From Lepidurus packardi (lineage: Eukaryota > Arthropoda > Branchiopoda > Notostraca > Triopsidae), in assembly GCA_023053545.1 (NCBI GenBank), contig JAKZAN010000002.1, forward strand, positions 10,536,790-10,600,789: 64,000 nucleotides of DNA, given 5' to 3'. The notes under the pieces were generated by a model. That model had not been told where the DNA came from, did no database searches, and saw nothing but the letters and a program-made list of their open reading frames with translations. This document shows positions 26,433 through 36,400 of the stretch, piece by piece. Both the position numbers and the translations under genes were made by a program. Position 1 is the stretch's first letter; each line of letters begins with the position of its first letter.

Positions 26433-26945
26433 GGCGGTCTTTGGCGGACAATTCATGATGAAGATATCGTTGGGTGGTTTTCATTGTGATAGTGGCTAAC
26501 CTAAGACAGCAGTGGCGGTCTTTGGCGGGCAATTCCTTTTGAAAACATCGTTGGAGGTTTTCAATAGGGCGGTGGCTAACCATAGACAGCAGTGGCGGTC
26601 TTTGGCGGGCAATTCCTTCTGAAAACATCGTTGGAGGTTTTCATAATGGCGGTGGCTAACCTTAGACAGTTGTGGCGGTCTTGGGCGGGCAATTCCTTTT
26701 GAAAACATCGTTGGAGGTTTTCATTAGGGATGTGGCTAACCATAGACAGCAGTGGCGGTCTTTGGCGGGCAATTCCTTCTGAAAACATCGTTGGAGGTTT
26801 TCATAATGGCGGTGGCTAACCTTAGACAGTGGTGGCGGTCTTTGGCGGGCAATTCCTTTTGAAAACATCGTTGGAGGTTTTCATTAGGGCGGTGGCTAAC
26901 CATAGACAGCAGTGGCGGTCTTTGGCGGGCAGTTCGAACGTTAAT
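24538..26945. repeat. 80-bp minisatellite, array 2 (longer)
   Basis: Copy of array 1 at +6198 followed by further monomers to about 26945, about 30 in total. The 642-bp period continues (25585/26227) and then changes to a 401-bp step of five monomers (26227/26628 and 26387/26788). The array ends in GGCGGGCAGTTCGAACGTTA, the same inner end as in the inverted right arm. Confidence 0.93.
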
Positions 26946-27335
26946 TATGGCGGTGGCTAACCTAATCAGTGCGATATCCGTGTTCATCCTGCGATATCAG
27001 TGTTCAGTTTTGTGGCTACTACGCCTGGAACGCTGTCAGGAGGGATTGGCTGAGTTTCAACATCAACGAGGTGAGAGACGCCAGCATTGCTCGCTGGCTG
27101 ATGGCCAGGGATGCGAATCTACTGCAGGAGTTTAGTTCTTTGCCAGGACCGGAAAGGAAAGCGAAATGTAAGTTTTCTTTTGAATGCGTCTAACAATTTG
27201 ATTAATTGGTCTATTTTTATCTTATTATAGTTGAAGTGATTGATCCATCGCGGTATTGCCTCGTTCCCATGATGCGAATTTGTCCGCAGCATGTCAGAGA
27301 ACCGCAGAACCTCCATCGTCTAGCTTCCAGAAGGT
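26946..27335 (+). pseudogene. Unrecognised two-exon coding-like fragment inside the loop
   Basis: Immediately after the minisatellite a plus-strand frame reads GYYAWNAVRRDWLSFN and continues to GPERKAK near 27166, followed by a GTAAGT donor at 27168. An acceptor (TTATTATAG) at about 27221-27230 resumes the frame as FEVIDPSRYCLVPMMRIC to about 27333, where AGGTGAAT could be another donor. The splice junction keeps the frame. No family was recognised; it may be a captured host exon pair or part of the element's own gene. Confidence 0.35.
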
Positions 27336-27669
27336 GAATTAGTTTCACATATAAATAAGGATGTAATAATGGTGAATTACAATGGAAGAGCGACAAACAG
27401 TAGATGACACAACTTTTGTTAGGCAGAAGGTCTGATCAAGCAGGAAATGATTGTGATTCTCCATTTGAAATCAGCGTCCAGGATCGGACCAATTTGCTCG
27501 TCATTTTCGTAATTTTAATTTGGTCCCTTACAAGATTGTGGACTCGTCGGCCTTGTGTCACAATCCGGCGGCTTGCAAATATGTCTTCCAAATCTGCAAA
27601 GCACCCAGTGGGTTCGACGTTGTGTATTATTGTAAAAAGTTTTGAGAAGAATTGCTTCATATTTTTTTG

Positions 27670-28075
27670 TTTTTCTTGTAAAAATATATCCCTCCAGAAA
27701 CATTGTTCTAGTGCTGCCTTCTAAATCTGTTCGATTTTTTGTTCTGTGATTTTTTTTAGCTCTGAAAATTGGATTCTAATATTGTGCAAATGAGATGTTT
27801 TGCTTCCCACTGGAATTCCTTATTTGTTGTACCAAAATGTTCCCCGTAAAATTTAGTTTCCAAAAATGCCCTTTTTGTATTATTTGCAATTTTTGCAATA
27901 AAAGTGAAAATGTTAAATATTCTTGCGTGATTTTTCAAAAAAATCCGCTAAAAAAAGAGGCGTGGTTTCCGAAATGGACGAATCCTATTGGTGGATTGGA
28001 CCAAAAAGGGGGCGTGGCTCCTTTTCGAGCTGGGAAAGCGTTTTCTGGGCTTTTTTCCATAAGGATCCCTGCACG
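27670..28075. repeat. Dispersed repeat, diverged copy 3
   Basis: Same orientation as 15715-16145 and clearly diverged from it, so this copy predates the recent tandem duplication. Shared landmarks are AATTCCTTATTTG, a run of AAATAAAAG-type sequence, CGAATCCTATTGG and GGGCGTGGCTCCTTTTC. Confidence 0.75.
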
Positions 28076-28288
28076 ATCAAGGGGGTCCCCTTGAAAAATC
28101 GTGAAAAATTTAGAGCCTCGCCCCTTTTCCCTGTTCCCAACTCCCCTGCTCGGTTTCCTATCCACGATATTCGAGCTCGTAATGCCGAAGCATCACAATT
28201 TCGAATATGGGAATAGGAACCTTGCCGGGAAGGCATATGGTACAGGGAAAGGGAGCCATTAAATATTTAGTTTTTTCGACGAAATAAA

Positions 28289-28360
28289 GTGCCTCAACCG
28301 GGAATCGAACCGAGGACCTTTGGGTTCCCAGTCGTGCGTGTTATCCACGCGGTCTTGGGC
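28289..28360 (-). pseudogene. tRNA-like sequence (degraded tRNA or tRNA-derived SINE head)
   Basis: On the minus strand the sequence begins GACCGCGTGGATAACACGC and carries a B-box-like GGTTCGATTCC about 50 bases downstream. The T-stem has a mismatch and a proper 5-bp anticodon stem could not be drawn, so a functional tRNA is unlikely. It sits in the loop of the foldback-like structure. Confidence 0.35.
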
Positions 28361-28594
28361 TTATATCTAATGGTCGTTGAAACATCTATAAATACAACTA
28401 CGAAGTAAGCTAGTGTACAGTGTGAGGGTAGCATCCATCTTTTGTTCGATTTATACAAATTTGACGGTTCGCCCATTGCCATGACTTGTATTCTCCAGAA
28501 GTTTGCATTGTGTCCCTTTGTATTGTATTGAAAAGTGTAATAAAAAAAGCCTTCCTTAATTTTGGATTGTGAGTCAAAATCGTTCGAAAAAACT

Positions 28595-28740
28595 ACAAGG
28601 CCATTCGTTTGTTTTACAGTATTTTTATTAAAAGCTCACAAATACAAGTTCTCATACATTACTGTTACCATAGTTTGAAACACTAAACAGTGGGAAAAAA
28701 TGGTATTGAATTGTCTTCGATTTCAAAGAAAATTAGGTGT
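28595..28740. repeat. Left direct repeat flanking captured INTS7 fragment
   Basis: About 146 bp, starting near TACAAGGCCATTCGTTTG and ending AAAATTAGGTGT; about 95 percent identical to 28925-29071. Confidence 0.85.
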
Positions 28741-28912
28741 AAGATGTTTCATTATGTTCTACGAGCGGACAATGTAAAATGTAAAGCCGAAGCCCAGGCT
28801 ATCCTTTGCAGTTTGGTGCAAGGAGGCGCATCAAGTGTTTTTGTGTGGACTCCTGGTAAAGAGACGCTCTCGACGTACAACTCGACAATTGTAATTGTAC
28901 CTTTTTGGCGTA
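28741..28912 (+). pseudogene. Captured genomic fragment of INTS7 (exon 7 end plus intron)
   Basis: 172 bp collinear with 34682-34853 of INTS7 at an offset of 5941. It encodes the diverged peptide HYVLRADNVKCKAEAQAIL and includes the intron that follows exon 7 (donor GTAAAGAGACGCTCTC) nearly to its 3' end, so the copy was made from DNA, not spliced RNA. The acceptor AG is lost (GCGTAA instead of GCGTAG). It is truncated on both sides and flanked by 146-bp direct repeats. It is not a functional gene. Confidence 0.9.
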
Positions 28913-28924
28913 ATAAAAATAATT

Positions 28925-29071
28925 ACAAGACCATTTGTTTGTTTTACAGTATTTTTATTGAAAGCTCACAAATACAAGTTCTCATACATTACTATTACCC
29001 TAGTTTGAAACACTAAACAATGGGAAAAAACTGGTATTGAATTGTCTTCGATTTCAAAGAAAATTAGGTGT
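28925..29071. repeat. Right direct repeat flanking captured INTS7 fragment
   Basis: Near-identical to 28595-28740 (offset 330, one inserted base). Neither copy resembles INTS7 itself, so these repeats belong to the vehicle or insertion site. Confidence 0.85.
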
Positions 29072-29689
29072 AGGAAATAAATTAGTTGACATTGAAGAGG
29101 AACATCAGCGCCACTGTTGATGTTGGACAGCACTCGCTTAGGTTGGGCTGGACGTCTGAATCTTTACGGAGTTCTACTCCTCTTTTTAAAGGGGAATCCA
29201 TCTTCAGAATGTCTGCAAACTATATAGATTGTAAAACGATTCAGGTTTGTCAAGCAGAATAATTAATTTACTTGAGTTAGTAAAAAGTCCATTGTTTTAA
29301 GCTCTCAGAGCTGACAATTTATTTACTCTAGCCAAATAACAAGGCAAAATAAACAATAGCTCAACTAACTCAATCTTGTAACTTCCTTTGATCGCTTAAA
29401 AAAACGGACAAGAATGAAATACAGCTTTTCCGTTAAGGTTTGCGCTCTTAATCTCTTGATCTGGTAGCCGAAAGCGTAGAGTTTAATCGGCGTAAGTCTG
29501 GAATCCATCGGAGTGACGATCTTCAAAGTAGATTATTGAGACATGATGATATGATGATCCGGGACTTGCAGGAACTTCAAAGATGGCAGGAATCCTTCTT
29601 GGGTAGGAGTTCTTCAAGCTGAACATGTAGATGTAGAGTTCTGGTGACCATGTTCCACTTCCTTGGTTTGAACAGATCGTAGATATTAT
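29072..29689. other. Loop sequence next to the right arm
   Basis: Mostly non-coding. On the minus strand the last minisatellite monomer opens a 61-codon frame (about 29577-29762) running through MAVAKLRQQGRSLAGSS into NVNNIYDLFKPRKWNM and ending in TGA. It is not recognised as a known domain. Nothing else was supported. Confidence 0.4.
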
Positions 29690-31016
29690 TAACGTTCGAA
29701 CTGCCCGCCAAAGACCGCCCTTGCTGTCTAAGTTTAGCCACCGCCATAATGAAAACCTCCAACGATGTTTTCGATATGAGTTACAAAATGAGTTACCCGC
29801 CAAAGACCGCCACTTCTGTCAAAGGTTAGCCACCGCCATATTGAAAACCTCCAACGATATCTTCGTCACGAAATGCCCGCCAAAGACCGCCACTGCTGTC
29901 TAAGGTTAGCCACCGGTGACAAACAAAAAACAACAACACAAGTTGCACACATTTAGGACGTTTGTCAAGTCGACTTCCCTTCTTCATTTCCGGTCGGGAC
30001 AACGTATGAACGTCGCAACACCCAGTTGTCCTCCCACTCCCCCTTTCGCCACCTCCCACCCACTTTAGTCGATCAACGTTACCAAAGATCCTGGATCAAA
30101 ACATAAAGTAGAAAACAGTAAGTGGGGAAATGTATACAAACGAATAAAAATCTAAACAACATGGGGAAAGAAAAAGATTATCTTTACCTCGACCTCTCGA
30201 ACACTTCGAGTTACAAAAGTTGACTTTGGCTTCGCCGGCAATCTTGAAAACATCGCTGAATCGAAGAAAGCTCACCAAGGGGCCAACCCGAAGCAACGGT
30301 CTATCGCTGCACTTTTCGCTCTTGAAAACACTAGGATTTGAAGAAAGGGGCGTGAAGGAATCCCAAGGATCAATCATATACTTTCCCAGACGAAACTTGC
30401 ATCCCTGCCTGGGCTGCGTTCTTCAGTAGCGGCTCCCCAAATCTGTTGACCACCCGTTAACCATAGAAAAGCTTCGCTGTTACCATTAAAGACCTAATGA
30501 ATGGCAACAACAAAGACTTTTCGCCGCCCAGGAAATTAAAAGTTGCGGCAAAAGACCCAACCGGCCAACAACATTTAACTCCTGGCATACCTGTTCCTTC
30601 TGGTTCTCCTGATTCCCACAGAAGGTAAGTAGCTACCTCCAAGTAGCAGAGTATCAGCTTGGCAGACTAAAGTTGCACATTTTGTCGACTGCGAAGGGTG
30701 ATGTAAGGCAGGGATGAAGTAGAGAACACACTTAACACCGCGAAGATCCGATTGGTAAAGTTTCGAAGATAATGTTAATGTTTTCGAAGATAAGACTTAA
30801 TCGGTTGGTAATGTTTGGTAACTCGGTTGGTAACTATAAACTCACTACTAGCTTATACAACATAGTTGGAAAAACATGTCTACACTGACTGCTTGCTAGG
30901 GAGCAACTGACGTTATAAGGGTCATTCAGGGTGCACATCCGTTCACTGGCAACAAACTTGTGGACTCGTTCTCTTGAACCTGTCCGGACACGTTTTGGTG
31001 TTATACGAAAAATGCT
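29690..31016. repeat. Right inverted arm of a foldback-like structure
   Basis: Inverted, diverged copy of the left arm. From the inside: ATTAACGTTCGAACTGCCCG, about three minisatellite monomers in reverse orientation (29695-29918), then the reverse complement of the single-copy arm (about 18000 back to 16640). Both arms share the inner end around CAGTTCGAACGTTAAT and diverge immediately beyond it. Divergence indicates the arms are older than the 6198-bp duplication on the left side. Confidence 0.85.
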
Positions 31017-31146
31017 AATTTCATGATTTATATCAGAAAGCTTACGTGAGGCTTTTTCTGGTTTTAACCAACGGGACACGACAATATCTAAGTTTTTAAG
31101 GAAGTAAGAATAGTTATAAGATAAAATATAAAAGTTCCTACCTTAG

Positions 31147-33048
31147 TTCCGACCTTACAAAGTCCTCAGAAATCCAGCCCCCCCGTTTACCCTGAGCGAA
31201 ATTCAAGGTATCCAGGAGCATATCCCACCTTTAAAAGCAGCCGGCCATGATGACATTCAAGCCATCGTCATCAAACATATATGGAACACAATCGACAAAA
31301 CCATCCTGCGAATTTACAATGCATCCCTCACTATTGGTTACTTTCCAACTATCTGGAAACGTGCAAAAGTCATCCCTATTCCAAAACCAAACAAAAAGGA
31401 CTACACATCTATTAAGAGTTTTCGTCCCATTGCATTACTTCCTATCCTAGGGAAAATGCTTGAAAAAGCTATTTCCCAAAGACTCTCCGACTCTTTAGAA
31501 AAGGGCAAACTTCTAAACAACTGCCAATGGGGCTTTAGACCCTCCCGATCGACCACCGACGCACTAGTATCACTTAGTGACTCCATCCTCAATGGCTTCG
31601 ATAAACGGAAAGTTACAACGGCACTACTGCTAGACATAAAAGGAGCCTTTGACAATGTGAATCATGATAAGCTTATACAAATCGTACGAAAAAAACACGT
31701 CAAATCTCAATATACTAAGCTCATTAGCAGTTTCTTGACCAATAGAGATGCGTATACTTTCCACAATGGATATGCGAGTGATTTAGTCACTCTTCCACAA
31801 GGAGTACCACAAGGATTCCCCCTGTCCCCTCTCCTATTCTTATTATACATCGATGGCGCGCTACAAATTATCAAAGGAAAACGAGTTAAAATCATTGCCT
31901 TTGCAGACGACCTCCTCCTGCACAGGTCTGGCTCTTCGGGTAAAGTTAACACTAAACTGCTAGCAAATTCCCTAAAAGCACTAACGTTGTGGAGCAACCA
32001 CTGCCAGTTGGAATTCAGTACTGAAAAAACTGAACTGATTCATTTCAGCAGGAAACGGACACCCGACTTTACCTCGTTAATCTGGCAAAACACCACGATA
32101 CTTCCGAGCGATTCCGTACGATATTTGGGTTTAATTTTAGATAAGAAGCTTGACTGGTCAGCCCATGTAAGATCCCTAGCAGCAGCTATAAACAAGTCAC
32201 TTCATCGTATTCGCACTATTGCTAAGCAAAACAGAACTATCTCATGTAGTCAACTAAAGACGCTCATTTCGGCGACAGTTTACTCCAAGCTACTGTACGC
32301 ATCCCCAGCCTGGTTTAACATTACTCCAACATCCTTACGACCACTCTCGTCGATCCATCGGCAAGCCCTATTAGCAATCACTGGAGCACTCAAAACCACT
32401 CCGACATCAACATTAGAAGTTGAAACCGACATCTTACCGCTAAAACTCCTCATCAAAGAATCTGGACTTCGCTACGTATCTTCCAGACTAGGAACGGAAC
32501 GACTGGCACAGACAGGTAACAAGACCAAACGGTACATCACAAACTCAAACAGACTTATCGACTTGACCAAGACCACTTTCGAGACTACTGACTATATCCT
32601 CAAAGTCTCTCACCAAACTATACACAAAACCCTGATCACTGAATGGACAAAAGAATGGGAAAGTCTTCCTTCAGCAACTCATCTGAAGCACCTTGGAGTT
32701 AAGCCTGGCTTAAAACCAATTATAAAAACAAAACACCCCAGAAACATCGTATCGTCTCTTATACAGGTCCACTCTACCCACTACCCAACGTTGAGCTATT
32801 TGCAAAGAATCAAACGTTCGCTTACAAATTCCTGCCCTTGCCCAGATCATGCCGTCCAAGACTTACACCATGTTTTTATACATTGCCGATGGCTCAACAA
32901 ATATCGAGCAAAACTGATTAGAGCTCACAGTTCTCTCAAATTGCACTTCAATCCGTGGAACTTTCTCACCAACCCAAAACTTTTCCCTGCTGTTAAACTC
33001 TTTCTTTCCGAGACCAAACGGACTTTCTGCACCTCAACCTCCCAATAA
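31147..33048 (+). CDS. LINE reverse transcriptase, N-terminally truncated
   Basis: Encodes the RT fingers/palm/thumb and C-terminal cysteine-histidine motif of a non-LTR element. The C-side motif QALLAITGALKTTPTSTLEV is characteristic of R1/I-group polymerases. The frame is uninterrupted, but no start codon or promoter is expected at its open 5' end, because the insertion is truncated. It may therefore be inactive by itself. Confidence 0.85.
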   Translation, partial: FRPYKVLRNPAPPFTLSEIQGIQEHIPPLKAAGHDDIQAIVIKHIWNTIDKTILRIYNASLTIGYFPTIWKRAKVIPIPKPNKKDYTSIKSFRPIALLPILGKMLEKAISQRLSDSLEKGKLLNNCQWGFRPSRSTTDALVSLSDSILNGFDKRKVTTALLLDIKGAFDNVNHDKLIQIVRKKHVKSQYTKLISSFLTNRDAYTFHNGYASDLVTLPQGVPQGFPLSPLLFLLYIDGALQIIKGKRVKIIAFADDLLLHRSGSSGKVNTKLLANSLKALTLWSNHCQLEFSTEKTELIHFSRKRTPDFTSLIWQNTTILPSDSVRYLGLILDKKLDWSAHVRSLAAAINKSLHRIRTIAKQNRTISCSQLKTLISATVYSKLLYASPAWFNITPTSLRPLSSIHRQALLAITGALKTTPTSTLEVETDILPLKLLIKESGLRYVSSRLGTERLAQTGNKTKRYITNSNRLIDLTKTTFETTDYILKVSHQTIHKTLITEWTKEWESLPSATHLKHLGVKPGLKPIIKTKHPRNIVSSLIQVHSTHYPTLSYLQRIKRSLTNSCPCPDHAVQDLHHVFIHCRWLNKYRAKLIRAHSSLKLHFNPWNFLTNPKLFPAVKLFLSETKRTFCTSTSQ

Positions 33049-33213
33049 CACGGAAACATATTACATGATACTGCTCCTCCTACTCCTACCCCTACCCACT
33101 TCCCTATCCCCCCCCCCTAATTTGTTATAAAGTTTTTAAGACTAAATCATGTAAATGATTTGACAATAAACAAGTCAGGCAACAGGCTTTCAGCCTACGC
33201 CCGCAATTTAATT

Positions 33214-33229
33214 AAAAAAAAAAAAAAAA
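33214..33229 (+). other. Poly-A tail of the LINE insertion
   Basis: Sixteen A residues ending the LINE 3' region, followed by TGAATACAAG, which begins the INTS7 upstream DNA. Confidence 0.7.
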
Positions 33230-33454
33230 TGAATACAAGAAACCTGTTGGAAACGAAATACATATATATGCTGCCCTCTCCCGGCAAGAAACGCAGCGAT
33301 GCCTATGTTTTAGGAAATTGCAGTACCCGATATAAACGCATTTGTTAGTCACTACTTCTTTTACATTCCTCGGTCGTCTTATTTTGGTTTTGGTTGACTT
33401 TAGGTGGCGTGCTCAGAGAAAGGAACTTCGATTAGTTGTTCGTATTTTACAAAA
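33230..33454 (+). promoter_or_regulatory. INTS7 upstream region and 5' UTR
   Basis: The 225 bp between the LINE poly-A and the INTS7 start codon must hold the promoter and leader unless transcription starts inside or before the LINE. A possible acceptor (TTGACTTTAG at about 33394-33403) suggests a spliced 5' UTR. No TATA box is evident. Confidence 0.35.
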
Positions 33455-36400
33455 ATGAATATACATAGTAAAAGCGCGATAACTGAAGCGGGTTTTGGAG
33501 AACCTGAACAAGATGCCAATACCGCTTTGACTGAACTAGACAAGGGTATTAAATACTTAAAAACTCTCATAACTATGCCCTGTGTTTCGAGCAACACCAA
33601 CAGTTTGATTCGATGAGTCTTTTTATAGGTTTACGATCGTTAAAGCTTGGGGAACAATGTGAAGCCATTGTTAGGTTTCCTAAACTGTTTGAGAAGTATC
33701 CCTTCCCCGTTTTGATCAATTCCGCTATGTTAAAGTTAGCTGAAGTCTTCCGGACTGGGTAAATTCTGTTTTATTTGCTTTTACGTACTTAAATAGGAAA
33801 AATTGATGTAGGTCAAACTTCTTGAGGTTGTGGGTCTTTCGAGTCTGCCAGCAGAGTGAAAAACATTTAGATAAAATTTTGAACGTGGATGAGTTTGTGA
33901 AACGAATATTTACAGTCATTCATTCTAATGATCCCGTAATACCGTATTACTTGACCTGTACTTCCTTTTGTAATACATATTACGTTCAGGTAGCACGAGC
34001 TTTGACGTTACGAACCATGGGTAGTATTGCCTGCATAATCCCCGAGAAGAAGACAGTACATCATTGCATAAGGAACAGTTTGGATTCTCACGATGCCATT
34101 GAACTAGAAGCCGCTATTTTTGCTGTAGCTAAATTTGCTGCTCAATCGAAGTAAACGTTACGTCCAGCTGAATACTTACTCACGCCCTACATTCCATTCG
34201 CAGAACCTTCTCTTCTAGTATGTGCAGCAAAATCTCGCACATGATTGAAGGACTGGCTACTCCCGTGGACATAAAGCTTAAGTTGGTTCCCGTTCTCCAG
34301 TATATGCACCACGAGGCCGTAACTGCTTCAATGGTACAGAATAATGAATTCAAATGTTGCCCTCTTCGCTAATACGTACGTCTTTAGGTGAGAGATCTGT
34401 GTACAAGACTTCTCTCAAATTACCCTGCAAACGATTTTGTCATTATTGTCTTGCATACCTTGACGAAATTAGCTGCCACCACTTTGGTAGAGCTCCCATT
34501 TCAGGTAAGATGCATTCGAAACAGGTACGGCAAACATCCAATTGCGATTCTTTAGTTGAGACTCCTTTTGAATTACTTGGAAGACGCTCGAAGTGCCGTA
34601 CAGTGTGTTGCTCTGAGTTGTTTAGCCTTTCTGGGGCGTAAAGAAAACGGAGCACACTTATGGAGACAGGCTGATGTGGAAAAGATGTTACATTATGTTC
34701 TACGAACGGACAATGTAAAATGTAAAGCCAAAGCCTTGGCTATCCTTTGCAGTTTGGTGCAAGGAGGCGCATCAAGTGCTTTTGTTTGGACTCCTGGTAA
34801 AGAGACGCTCTCTACGCACAATTCGACAGTTGTAATTGTACCTTTTTGGCGTAGGTACTCCTTTATCGCAAGTTTGGTGCGAATGTTGCTACACGGATGA
34901 GATCCCAGTAGCTGTCCAGGCCGTCCAGTTGCTCGTACTCGTTGCTCATTATGCGTAAAACCTAAATAAGCGGTTCCTGGATGTTTGACAGCTAATTTTC
35001 TTTATCTTTCTTTACTTTTAAAAAGGAAGAAAAGTGGAGCTGCTGTTGAATTGTCTCAAGAAGCTGGAATGGCTGTAGATTGTCTACTACAGCTGTTGTC
35101 CTTAACGCCAGGCATTTCCGCCCACTTGAAAATTACCTTAAAATCAGCAACGCTCTTGAGTGAAGTTAGCGAAGTCTCAGGAACTTTGGTTGAATCGCTG
35201 TGCCGTTTACTAACCTCCTCTTCCAGTAAGCGAGGAAAAACTGTTGTGTCGTTTATGTTTCGGCTTATGTCCTGTATTGCAGGCGTCACAGGAGGCTTAA
35301 TTTGCGAAGCATTGGCTGCCATGGCAGAAATGTCCCCTTCCATACTTTTACCCATTTTGCCCAACCTATTGGATCATCTTAAACAGCTAACAAGTGAAGT
35401 CCACCCACCCTTAGATTCTACAAACACGATAGTAATTAGACTTGAACCGATTAGTAGACTAGAGTTATTATATTCTTAATTTTGTTTATTATTACTATTA
35501 AGGTACTCTTGTGTTTGTTGATTTTTCAACTTCAAACCAGTCACGTATGGTCAAAGGAAACTATAGAGACTGTAGTACGAGCTGCCAACGTTGTAAACCC
35601 TTGGGCTGCTTACAAGATTGCACGAGCTGCTGCCAGGTAAGAAACAACTGATTCAACAATAATAAACTGTTCTGGAAACATCTAAGAAAATGTATTTTTA
35701 GATATGGCCATCATGAATTGGGTGCCAACTTATTCTCACTCACTGTAGTGTACACCTCCAGCGAACAAACACGATTTTGGCTACAAGGCGTCCAGAAATT
35801 CGCTAAAGCTGAAAGTCTTTTGCATGAAAACAGCGCCACGGAATCTGAACCGTTTCTACAACGCTTGCAAAACGCAGCCTCTTTATATATAGCGGGCTGT
35901 TCACATATTCAAGCGTGCAGTAGTCATACCACGTCGCTTTTCTTCCAAGCTGAATACGGACGCTTACGAGCTGATTACCTGAGGGCAGTTACGCAGCTCA
36001 TTTTGGCAATGAAAACACTCCAAACTGCCCCGCCCCCTGCCATTGCACATGCTGTAGCTCTGGCTGCTCGGGATGATCTTCAACGTTGCGGGAGAATTAC
36101 ACAGCAAGTATTGAGTGTTCATTTTTATCAAGTTTGTATATTCGCAGAGTCAGTGTTTTTATTTTTAGCTACGAAAATGCGTTAAAGAATTGCGGAACGT
36201 AGCCGAGTCGTACGGAAAACTTTACCAATCGTCTTTTGACGCGGATCCGGACAGTCTAATAAACCTACAAGCGTAAGTGATGGCTTTGAACATTTGCAGG
36301 TATATTTGTGAACGTTAATTTATAGGCAGCAGCAATCTTGTTTACTTCTGGCTCATGGCTTAGAACTAACTGCACTGAAAAGCTCCCAACAAGGCACTTT

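Larger units (their letters stand above)
16640..31016. mobile_element. Foldback-like composite element with tandem-repeat arms
   Basis: Two inverted arms (left about 16640-26945, expanded and duplicated; right 29690-31016) enclose a 2.7-kb loop (26946-29689). Long inverted repeats built partly from tandem repeats, with heterogeneous cargo between, resemble Foldback/Galileo-type elements known from Drosophila. No transposase and no target-site duplication were identified, so the assignment is structural only; a local inverted duplication is an alternative. Confidence 0.45.
31147..33229 (+). mobile_element. 5'-truncated non-LTR retrotransposon (R1/I-type LINE)
   Basis: The reverse-transcriptase frame is open from 31147 (TAG at 31144-31146) to the TAA at 33046-33048, about 633 codons; the first internal ATG is at 31456. 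Upstream residues PPFTLSEIQGIQEHIP are typical of the N-side of LINE reverse transcriptases; the palm has FRPIALLPILGKMLEKA, PQGFPLSPLLFLLYIDGAL and the catalytic FADDLLL near 31900. The C-terminus has a CxC...H...C zinc-knuckle-like motif near 32835. The endonuclease domain is missing. The 3' end carries an A16 tract at 33214-33229. The long intact frame suggests fairly recent insertion. Confidence 0.9.

Noticed and set aside
18340-26945. CRISPR-like array of regularly spaced repeats
   Set aside because: Monomers are contiguous 80-bp units without unique spacers, there are no cas genes, and the surrounding genes are animal genes with introns.
18452-26987. Many minus-strand open frames of 65-97 residues (RPPLLS/KDRHCCL-type peptides)
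   Set aside because: They are translations of the minisatellite. Monomer length is not a multiple of three, so frames rotate, and stops recur at fixed variant monomers.
28690-29016. 108-residue frame containing INTS7-like sequence
   Set aside because: It reads through an unspliced intron and flanking repeat; it is a captured pseudogene fragment.
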